Part shown: piece by piece, positions 1 through 5,564 of the stretch
How the letters are laid out: the number at the start of each line of letters is the position of its first letter
Numbering within the stretch: the stretch's first letter is position 1
Source: Acidobacteriaceae bacterium
Lineage (GTDB): Bacteria; Acidobacteriota; Terriglobia; Terriglobales; Acidobacteriaceae
DNA length: 6,863 nt
NCBI GenBank assembly: GCA_030039895.1
Contig: JASHUR010000170.1
Span: forward strand, 1 to 6,863
Direction of reading: 5' to 3'
Notes under the pieces: generated by a model
What the model saw: only the letters and a program-made list of their open reading frames with translations
The model's database searches: none
What the model was told of the DNA's origin: nothing
Position numbers and translations under genes: made by a program

Positions 1-1878
1 GCCGTCGGCGCCGCCACCGACCCTGCCAGCGGCGGCCGCCAGATGCCTTCCCACTGGAGCAGCCCCGAGCACCATATCGTTTCGCCCTCCTCTGCCACGT
101 CCACGCAGTGCCTGCACGCCGTCGGCTGCGCCGAAGCCGGCCGCTACTTCACCCGCCATCCTGAAGCCGCCGCAAAACATGAGGGCGACTACCGCCAGTG
201 GCGCGACGTCCGGTTCCACGGCGACGAAGTCGTCTACGTCTCTCTCGGCGAAGGCTCAACCTCGCAGGGCGAGTTCTGGGAGTCCCTCAATACCGCCTCC
301 AACGAAAAGCTCCCCGTCATCTTCGTCGTCGAAGACAACGGCTACGCCATCTCTGTCCCCGTCGAGGTCAACACCCCCGGTGGCAGCATCTCAAAGCTCG
401 TCCACAACTTCCCCAACTTCTACTTCGCCGAGATCGACGGTACTGACATCGCCGCAAGCTTCCGCGCATTTGATGCTGCTGCCGCGCACTGCCGCGCCGG
501 CAAAGGCCCCGCCTTCATTCACGGACACGTCATCCGCCCCTATTCACACTCGCTCTCTGACGACGACAAGCTCTACCGCCCTGAAACCGAGCGCCACACC
601 GACGCGCTCCGCGACCCGCTCTCTAAAACGCAGATGCTTCTGCTCCGTGAGGGCATCCTCGACGCCGACGGCATCACCCGCCTTGAGAAGAAAGTCGACG
701 AAGAGGTCCGCGTCGCCGCCGAGCACGCCCTGCACGCGCCGCTCCCGCCGCACCACAAGCGCGACATCCTCAGGCACGTCTACTCCGAGCACTACGACCC
801 CACGCGCCCTCAGCTCCAGTCTGCGCCCGCTCCCTCATCCGGCAAGCAGGAGCGCACCATGGCCGACCTCATCAACGCATGCCTCAAGGACGAAATGCGC
901 AGCGACCCGCGCATCGTCGTCTTCGGCGAAGACGTGGCAGACTGCTCCCGCGAACAGTACCTAGAAGAGGGCCTGGTCAAGGGCAAAGGCGGCGTCTTCA
1001 AGCTCACCGCCGGCCTGCAATCCGAGTTCGGCTCCGACCGCGTCTTCAACTCGCCCCTTGCCGAGGCCAACATCGTCGGCCGCGCCGTCGGCATGGCCGT
1101 CCGCGGACTCAAGCCCGTCGTTGAAATTCAGTTCTTCGACTACATCTGGCCCGCCATGCACCAGCTCCGCAACGAGCTGCCCCTCATGCGCTGGCGCTCC
1201 AACGGAACCTGGGCCTGCCCCGCCGTCGTCCGCGTTCCCGTCGGCGGCTATCTCACCGGAGGCGCAATCTACCATTCGCAGTCTGGCGAAAGCATCTTCA
1301 CCCACACGCCCGGCATGCGCGTCGTCTTCCCCTCCAACGCGCTCGACGCTAACGGGCTGCTCCGCACCGCCATCCGCTGCGACGACCCCGTCATGTTCCT
1401 GGAGCACAAGCACCTCTACCGCGGCTTTTGGGGACGCGCCGTCTATCCCGGCCCCGACTACATGGTTCCCTTCGGCAAGGCCGCCGTCGTGCGCCCCGGC
1501 GCCGACCTAACCATCGTCACCTACGGAGCCGTCGTTCCCCGCGCCGTGCAGGCCGCCGACAAGGCCCACCGCGAGCACGGCATCGAGACGGAGATCATCG
1601 ACCTCCGCACCCTCAGCCCCTATGACTTTGAGGCCATCGCCGAATCCGTCCGCAAGACCAGCAAGGTCATCGTCGCGCACGAGGACATGCTGAGCTGGGG
1701 CTACGGAGCCGAAATCGCCGCCCGCATCTCCGACGAACTCTTCCACGACCTCGACGCTCCCGTGCGCCGCGTCGCCGCCATGGACACCTTCGTCGCCTAC
1801 CAGCCCGTCCTCGAAGACGTCATCCTCCCCCAGGCCGACACCGTCTACAACGCCATCCTCGACCTCAAGCAGTTTTAG
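1..1878 (+). CDS. Fused 2-oxo acid dehydrogenase E1, alpha and beta subunits in one chain (branched-chain type), 5'-truncated
   Basis: This is the thiamine-diphosphate E1 component of a 2-oxo acid dehydrogenase complex, most like 2-oxoisovalerate dehydrogenase. It decarboxylates branched-chain 2-oxo acids in the cytoplasm and passes the acyl group to the lipoyl E2. The frame is open from base 1 and gives 625 codons; the true start lies left of the window, and the ATG at 43 is internal because the family motif DPASGGRQMPSHWS runs across it. Numbering from the first window codon, the alpha part holds the ThDP site as GEG (83-85) through DN (112-113), and a YSHSLSDDDKLYR loop (181-193) like the E1 phosphorylation-loop region. 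A linker near 266-286 leads to the beta part starting around MADLINA (287). That part carries GEDVAD, PLAEANIVGRAVG, and the HSQ motif with the expected catalytic His (425). Alpha and beta are normally separate genes; fused forms are known in several phyla. No E2 or E3 gene is visible. The substrate (branched-chain or pyruvate) is inferred. Confidence 0.93.
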   Translation, partial: AVGAATDPASGGRQMPSHWSSPEHHIVSPSSATSTQCLHAVGCAEAGRYFTRHPEAAAKHEGDYRQWRDVRFHGDEVVYVSLGEGSTSQGEFWESLNTASNEKLPVIFVVEDNGYAISVPVEVNTPGGSISKLVHNFPNFYFAEIDGTDIAASFRAFDAAAAHCRAGKGPAFIHGHVIRPYSHSLSDDDKLYRPETERHTDALRDPLSKTQMLLLREGILDADGITRLEKKVDEEVRVAAEHALHAPLPPHHKRDILRHVYSEHYDPTRPQLQSAPAPSSGKQERTMADLINACLKDEMRSDPRIVVFGEDVADCSREQYLEEGLVKGKGGVFKLTAGLQSEFGSDRVFNSPLAEANIVGRAVGMAVRGLKPVVEIQFFDYIWPAMHQLRNELPLMRWRSNGTWACPAVVRVPVGGYLTGGAIYHSQSGESIFTHTPGMRVVFPSNALDANGLLRTAIRCDDPVMFLEHKHLYRGFWGRAVYPGPDYMVPFGKAAVVRPGADLTIVTYGAVVPRAVQAADKAHREHGIETEIIDLRTLSPYDFEAIAESVRKTSKVIVAHEDMLSWGYGAEIAARISDELFHDLDAPVRRVAAMDTFVAYQPVLEDVILPQADTVYNAILDLKQF

Positions 1879-1926
1879 ATACCGCTGGATTTTGCCGTTA
1901 TCCTCAGCTCCGCGACCAAGCTCCCC
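1879..1926. other. Short spacer between convergent genes
   Basis: This 48-bp gap separates the ends of two convergent genes. The only structure I find is a weak GGAT/ATCC inverted repeat (1887-1890 with 1900-1903) without a following T tract. I therefore see no convincing intrinsic terminator, although convergent transcription would make one useful here. Confidence 0.5.
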
Positions 1927-3696
1927 TCACTGCAACACCAGAAACGCCGCCCCGTACCCGCCCAGCGTCACCTGCATCTGCCCCGCCGGGCTCACCGTCT
2001 GCTCCACCGGCCCTGTTGTCGGGCTTGTACTCTTATCCAGCGTCACTTCCTGCGCGCTCGTAAACGACCCCAGCGCGCTCACATCCACCAGCACCGTCCG
2101 CGGAACCCCCGCCCCGTTATCATCATTTGGACTCGCTACGCCGTGGTCGCTCACCATCACCACCGTCTGCCCGTTCGTCTCCTTTACTGCCAGCACTTCC
2201 ACATCGGCCGAATCCGTATTGGACACGCTGTACTCCGTCCCGCCCGTTGCCGCCGCAAACGTATGGCTCAGCCAGTAGTCCACCCAGTAGCTCAGTTGCA
2301 GTTGCCCCGTGCTTGAGTTGAACTCCCCGTATTGCGCGTCCCCGTCAAACGACCACTGATACAGCGCATGCGCCCCGGCCTTGCCCAGTTGCGAATACTC
2401 ATACGTCCGCCACCCTGCAAAAAATGCGTCCGACCCTCGCGTGTCCGTCACAAACACCTGCCCCGGATTGCACGTGCTCATCCCGTTCGAGGCCTCGTAA
2501 TCCGCATTCACATTGCTCTCCAGGATCCACACCGGCACATTCTTGAGCGCCGCATTCGTCGCCAGCTCTGAATACAGATACTTCACCCCGCTCGCAAACG
2601 TCGGAATCGTCGCCATGACCTCTGCGTCCGTCGTTGTCTGGTCGCAGGTCGAATAAAAGTGCGTTGCCAACACGTCCACCTGCGCCGTCACGCCCTGCAC
2701 AAACGTCGGAATAAAGTCCTGCTCCTCCGTCCCGAAATCCGACAGCTCTACCGCCACAAACTTCAGCGTCGGGTCCACCGCCTGCATCGCCGGAACCAGC
2801 GTGTTGTACATCTGCACATACTCTTCCGGAGTCACGCCGTTGATGTTCGGCTCGTTGTAAATTCCCCACCACGTAATCGGATACGGGCTCGGCGACTTGT
2901 ACAACGTCCCGTTCACCGTAAACCCGCCCGTGTTGTAGTACCGCACCAGGTCCGCCGCATACGCCGCAAACTGCGCAAACGTCGGATCGGTAAACTCCTG
3001 CGTTCCGCTCACATACATAAACGCCGGGGCCGTCGCAATCTGGAACTCCGGGCTGTGGTCTCCCACTCCCAATATCGGCTGCACCTGATTGTCCGCCATC
3101 GTGAAGTCCCAGGTGTTCGCCGCCGTCTCCGGAATCGCCTGTGACAGAATCTGCATCCGCACATGCTGTGGCTCCAGGTTCCCCAGCTGCGTCGTCGCTG
3201 TCGGATACTGCTGGAAAAATCCGTTCGTCCACTCCGCAATCTGGAACGACGTCGACATCGCCTCGTCCCACGTTCCTGCCGACGTGCTGCTCACCACCGC
3301 CGTCACGCCCACCGTCAGCGTCAGCGGCTGTGTCGCCGTCGTCGTCCCGTCCGTCATGCTCACTGTGACTGAATAGCTCCCCGGCGCCGCGCTCCCGCTC
3401 GCAAACAAAATGCTCCCCGTCGTCCCCGTACCCGGAGAATTCACCGTCGCCGTCGCGCCGGTCGGCAATCCGCTCACGCTCGCCGACAGTGACGCTGTGT
3501 CATTCATCCGCGTCACCGTCATCCCTACCTTTGCCGCTGCCTCATTCGGAAACGCCGCCACCGCCGCGCTCGCCAGCTCAAAAGAAAACCCCGGCCCGCT
3601 GGTCGTCATGGACGGGCCGCTGCTCCCGCACCCGCACACCATTCCCGCGGCCCACACGCACCCGGCTGCAATCGCAAATGGCCTCAGCCGAAACAT
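1927..3696 (-). CDS. Putative secreted lipoprotein glycoside hydrolase (clan GH-A-like TIM barrel with Ig-like and C-terminal beta domains)
   Basis: The likely product is a 589-residue exported hydrolase. I chose the ATG at 3696 because it places a signal peptide at the N-terminus: Arg3 and Arg5, a hydrophobic stretch, then VCGC with Cys23 as a plausible lipidation site. The frame extends to an ATG at 3762, but the extra 22 residues would bury the signal. Residues about 37-135 are Thr/Ser/Gly-rich and resemble a bacterial Ig-like domain. Residues about 143-480 look like a GH-A barrel: WWGIYNEPN gives a candidate acid/base Glu282 in the N-E-P motif, and WILESN gives a candidate nucleophile Glu393. 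The 111-residue spacing fits retaining clan-A enzymes such as GH39. THFYS (His346) and YQWSFD (Trp448) fit substrate-lining loops. Cys351 and Cys409 could form a disulfide. Residues about 484-589 look like the small beta-sandwich common after such barrels. Family and substrate cannot be assigned from sequence alone; GH39, GH30, GH51 or GH79 relatives are all possible. No strong Shine-Dalgarno is visible. Confidence 0.75.
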   Translation of the reverse strand: MFRLRPFAIAAGCVWAAGMVCGCGSSGPSMTTSGPGFSFELASAAVAAFPNEAAAKVGMTVTRMNDTASLSASVSGLPTGATATVNSPGTGTTGSILFASGSAAPGSYSVTVSMTDGTTTATQPLTLTVGVTAVVSSTSAGTWDEAMSTSFQIAEWTNGFFQQYPTATTQLGNLEPQHVRMQILSQAIPETAANTWDFTMADNQVQPILGVGDHSPEFQIATAPAFMYVSGTQEFTDPTFAQFAAYAADLVRYYNTGGFTVNGTLYKSPSPYPITWWGIYNEPNINGVTPEEYVQMYNTLVPAMQAVDPTLKFVAVELSDFGTEEQDFIPTFVQGVTAQVDVLATHFYSTCDQTTTDAEVMATIPTFASGVKYLYSELATNAALKNVPVWILESNVNADYEASNGMSTCNPGQVFVTDTRGSDAFFAGWRTYEYSQLGKAGAHALYQWSFDGDAQYGEFNSSTGQLQLSYWVDYWLSHTFAAATGGTEYSVSNTDSADVEVLAVKETNGQTVVMVSDHGVASPNDDNGAGVPRTVLVDVSALGSFTSAQEVTLDKSTSPTTGPVEQTVSPAGQMQVTLGGYGAAFLVLQ

Positions 3697-3788
3697 GATT
3701 GGCGTCAGCCTACCACGCAAAATCCGCGCCGCGCCAGATGTGGCATCTGCCACTTCCCCCATTCGCCTTTCCCCGTTACCCTAATCCC
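3697..3788. promoter_or_regulatory. Divergent intergenic region with overlapping inverted repeats (candidate operator)
   Basis: This 92-bp spacer must hold the start signals of both the hydrolase (leftward) and the acetyltransferase (rightward), unless they are read from elsewhere. It contains two overlapping perfect inverted repeats: CAGATG-TGG-CATCTG at 3735-3749 and GTGGCA-TC-TGCCAC at 3740-3753. They share bases, so the two stems exclude each other in a single strand; as double-stranded DNA either could be a dimeric regulator site. No clear -10/-35 pair or strong Shine-Dalgarno is visible for either gene. The operator role is inference from symmetry and position only. Confidence 0.3.
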
Positions 3789-4427
3789 ATGAGCACACGC
3801 GGTCTCACCCTCACCGGAACCCTCATCCGTCTTGAGCCGCTCACCCGCGAGCACATCAAGCCGCTCGCCGCAGCCTCCGCGGCGGACGCCCCATCCACCG
3901 ATGACAACCTCTACCGCTTCACCGTCGTCCCTCAAGGCATCGATGCTGCCACTGAGTACGTCAACATCGCTCTCCAGTGGCAGCGCGAAGGCACCGCCGT
4001 CCCCTTCGTTGTCGTCCGCCAGCGCGACAATGCCGTCATCGGCAGCACGCGCTACTGGAACATCGAGCGCTGGCCGTGGCCCGCCGGACACGCCCGCCAC
4101 GGCAATCCCAACCCCGACGCCTGCGAAGTCGGCTACACCTGGTACGCCCGCTCCGCCATCCGCAGCGGAGCCAACTCCGAAGCCAAGTTCCTCATGTTCA
4201 CCCACGCCTTTGAAATCTGGAACTCCCTCCGCGTCTGCCTCCACACCGACTCGCGCAACCTCCGCTCCCAGGCCGCCATGGAGCGCCTCGGATGCAAGCG
4301 CGAAGGCGTCCTGCGCGCCCACAAAATGGCCGCCGACTACACCTCGCGCGACTCCATCCGCTACTCCGTCGTCGCCGCCGAATGGCCCGAAACCAAACAG
4401 CACATCCTCACCCTCCTTAACCGGTAA
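3789..4427 (+). CDS. GNAT-family N-acetyltransferase, RimJ/RimL-like
   Basis: This 212-residue cytoplasmic enzyme should transfer an acetyl group from acetyl-CoA to an amine; the acceptor is unknown. The ATG at 3789 is chosen because the family N-terminus starts right after it (LTLTGTLIRLEPLTREHI). An in-frame ATG at 3699 would add 30 unconserved Pro-rich residues across the divergent spacer. The fold landmarks are in order: VIGSTRYWNI (83-92, strand before the core), EVGYTWYA (113-120), then the acetyl-CoA pyrophosphate loop RSGANSEAK (125-133) starting the following helix. Next come HAFEIWNSLRVCLHTDSRN (139-157) and RSQAAMERLGCKREGVLRAH (159-178), the usual C-terminal half of the RimJ/RimL group. 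Length is normal for that group. Ribosomal proteins are the classic substrates of RimJ and RimL, but most relatives act on other or unknown amines, so no symbol is given. It is divergent from the hydrolase gene and probably monocistronic. Confidence 0.85.
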   Translation: MSTRGLTLTGTLIRLEPLTREHIKPLAAASAADAPSTDDNLYRFTVVPQGIDAATEYVNIALQWQREGTAVPFVVVRQRDNAVIGSTRYWNIERWPWPAGHARHGNPNPDACEVGYTWYARSAIRSGANSEAKFLMFTHAFEIWNSLRVCLHTDSRNLRSQAAMERLGCKREGVLRAHKMAADYTSRDSIRYSVVAAEWPETKQHILTLLNR

Positions 4428-4432
4428 GACAC

Positions 4433-4470
4433 GCCACCGTGGGGTTTTTCTGGAGAAAAGCCATGGTGGC
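4433..4470. repeat. Long imperfect hairpin after the acetyltransferase gene
   Basis: The left arm 4433-4450 and right arm 4455-4470 can form 16 base pairs around a TGGA loop (4451-4454). The outer part pairs GCCACCGT (4433-4440) with ATGGTGGC (4463-4470), including one G-U pair. After a two-base bulge (4441-4442), GGTTTTTC (4443-4450) pairs with GAAAAGCC (4455-4462), including one more G-U pair. It starts 5 bases after the TAA of the acetyltransferase gene. It is not followed by a T tract on either strand, so it is not a textbook intrinsic terminator. It may act as a 3'-end stabiliser, an atypical terminator or a repeat-family element. Confidence 0.55.
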
Positions 4471-4479
4471 AGCTATAGT
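4451..4479 (+). promoter_or_regulatory. Candidate sigma70-type promoter for the glycosyltransferase operon
   Basis: TGGAGA (4451-4456, four of six matches to TTGACA) is followed after 17 bases by TATAGT (4474-4479, close to TATAAT). Transcription would start near 4486, giving a leader of about 50 bases before the GT2 start. The -35 box lies in the loop and right arm of the hairpin at 4433-4470, so the structure could interfere with promoter use or with read-through from the upstream gene. This is assignment by consensus only. Confidence 0.4.
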
Positions 4480-4524
4480 GTGGGGAAGAACTCCGAATCA
4501 TTCTGCAAACTGGCCGTTTCGAAC

Positions 4525-4528
4525 GAGG
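4525..4528 (+). promoter_or_regulatory. Ribosome binding site of the GT2 gene
   Basis: GAGG lies 7 bases before the ATG at 4536 and supports that start. It is the clearest Shine-Dalgarno in the window; the other starts lack a strong one. Confidence 0.6.
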
Positions 4529-4535
4529 TTTCTGA

Positions 4536-5564
4536 ATGGAAAAATTGCGAATCGTAGTGCCCGTGTACAACGATTGGCCATCGTTTCGCATTCTCCTGCG
4601 CGAGCTCGATCAGGTAGCAGCTCGCCTTCCCTGCCGCGTTTTTGTCACAGCTGTAGATGACGGCTCTACCGCAGTTCCCGATCAAACTTACAACTCATTT
4701 GTGGACACTCAGCATCTTGCGGGCGCCGAAATCCTTCACCTCGCAGGGAACGTCGGGCACCAGCGCGCCATTGCCATCGGGCTATGCGTTGCCGTGACTG
4801 ACGGCGACTTCGATGCCGTTATTGTCATGGATGCGGACGGGGAAGACCCTCCACAAATGATCGAACATCTCCTCCGGAGCATTGGACAGCAGACCGACTT
4901 CTGTATCGTCGCACGGCGCAGAAAGCGCACGGAAACGGTGTTGTTCAAGCTTTCGTACCTCGTCTATAAGACAATCTTTAAGCTGACGACTGGAAAAACA
5001 GTCAACTTCGGCAATTTCTCCTTGCTGTCCCGCAGTTATGCCCGCAGGCTGGTTCTGGTTTCAGATCTGTGGAATAACCTTCCTGCCGCGATCCTGCGCT
5101 CGCGTCTCCCCGTCACCAGCGTCCCTGTCGACCGCGGGCGGCGGTACGAAGGTGCCTCCAAAATGAACTTTACTTCGCTGGTCGTGCATGGTCTCAGCGG
5201 TATCTCAGTCTATGCAGATACAATTTTCATCCGCCTTCTCCTTCTGACCATTTTCCTCTTCTTCTTTGGTTCAGTTTCAGTGGCCACGGTGCTCACGCTT
5301 CGACTCTTCTTCCCCGCGCACGCTACACCTGGATGGGCGACAACCGTCACCTTCGGTCTCGCCATCATTTTGCTCCAGGTCTTCTTCACCGCGCTCTCAT
5401 CCATCCTTATGCTGCTCCACAGCCGGGTCCAGCGCCTGGTCACTCCCATCCTGGATTTCAAGCCCTATCTGGACCACCGCCAGTTGCTCTTCGGCCAGCC
5501 GTTCTCCGTTACTGTGAAACTGCCGGAATGGGAAAAAGCTCTGATCGCGGGCCCGATCTCGTGA
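4536..5564 (+). CDS. Membrane-anchored family 2 glycosyltransferase (polyprenyl-phosphate glycosyltransferase-like)
   Basis: This 342-residue enzyme has a cytoplasmic GT-A catalytic domain followed by two membrane segments, the architecture of GtrB, ArnC and related enzymes that transfer a sugar from a nucleotide donor to polyprenyl phosphate. Visible motifs are VPVYND (8-13), DDGS (41-44, nucleotide binding), AGNVGHQRAIAIG (70-82), and MDADGEDPP (98-106) with the metal-binding D-x-D at 99-101. KRTETVLFKLSY (130-141) and VNFGNFSLLSR (156-166) follow, then a RRYEGASKMNF segment (202-212). Transmembrane segments lie at about 231-257 and 269-294, and a 45-residue hydrophilic tail ends the protein. 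The GHQRAI and GNFS motifs recall a GT2 subgroup often annotated only as glycosyltransferase, so donor sugar and product are unknown. The start is backed by GAGG upstream. The TGA overlaps the GTG start of the next gene, indicating an operon with coupled translation. Third codon positions are less C-rich than in the genes to its left. Confidence 0.9.
   Translation: MEKLRIVVPVYNDWPSFRILLRELDQVAARLPCRVFVTAVDDGSTAVPDQTYNSFVDTQHLAGAEILHLAGNVGHQRAIAIGLCVAVTDGDFDAVIVMDADGEDPPQMIEHLLRSIGQQTDFCIVARRRKRTETVLFKLSYLVYKTIFKLTTGKTVNFGNFSLLSRSYARRLVLVSDLWNNLPAAILRSRLPVTSVPVDRGRRYEGASKMNFTSLVVHGLSGISVYADTIFIRLLLLTIFLFFFGSVSVATVLTLRLFFPAHATPGWATTVTFGLAIILLQVFFTALSSILMLLHSRVQRLVTPILDFKPYLDHRQLLFGQPFSVTVKLPEWEKALIAGPIS

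Noticed and set aside
179..964. 261-codon plus-strand frame inside the E1 gene, rich in Ser, Thr and Pro
   Set aside because: It is a frame-shifted reading of the E1 gene with low-complexity composition; the E1 frame has family motifs throughout.
1885..1907. CTGGAT/ATCC..AG inverted repeat between the convergent genes as a terminator
   Set aside because: The stem is short and bulged with a nine-base loop and no T tract on either strand.
2399..3271. Long 290-codon open frame on the minus strand inside the glycoside hydrolase gene
   Set aside because: It lies in a different frame of the same strand, its composition is the Gly/Asp/Ala-rich pattern expected from out-of-frame reading of C-ending codons, and no domain is recognisable.
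3705..4403. 232-codon open frame antisense to the acetyltransferase gene
   Set aside because: It mirrors the acetyltransferase codons and is a Gly/Val/Ala-rich shadow of GC-biased third positions; the plus-strand protein has clear GNAT motifs.
4434..4449. CCACCGTGG followed by GTTTTT as a small intrinsic terminator for the acetyltransferase gene
   Set aside because: The four-base arms leave a one-base loop, which cannot fold; the longer hairpin at 4433-4470 explains the symmetry better, and it uses the T run as part of its stem.
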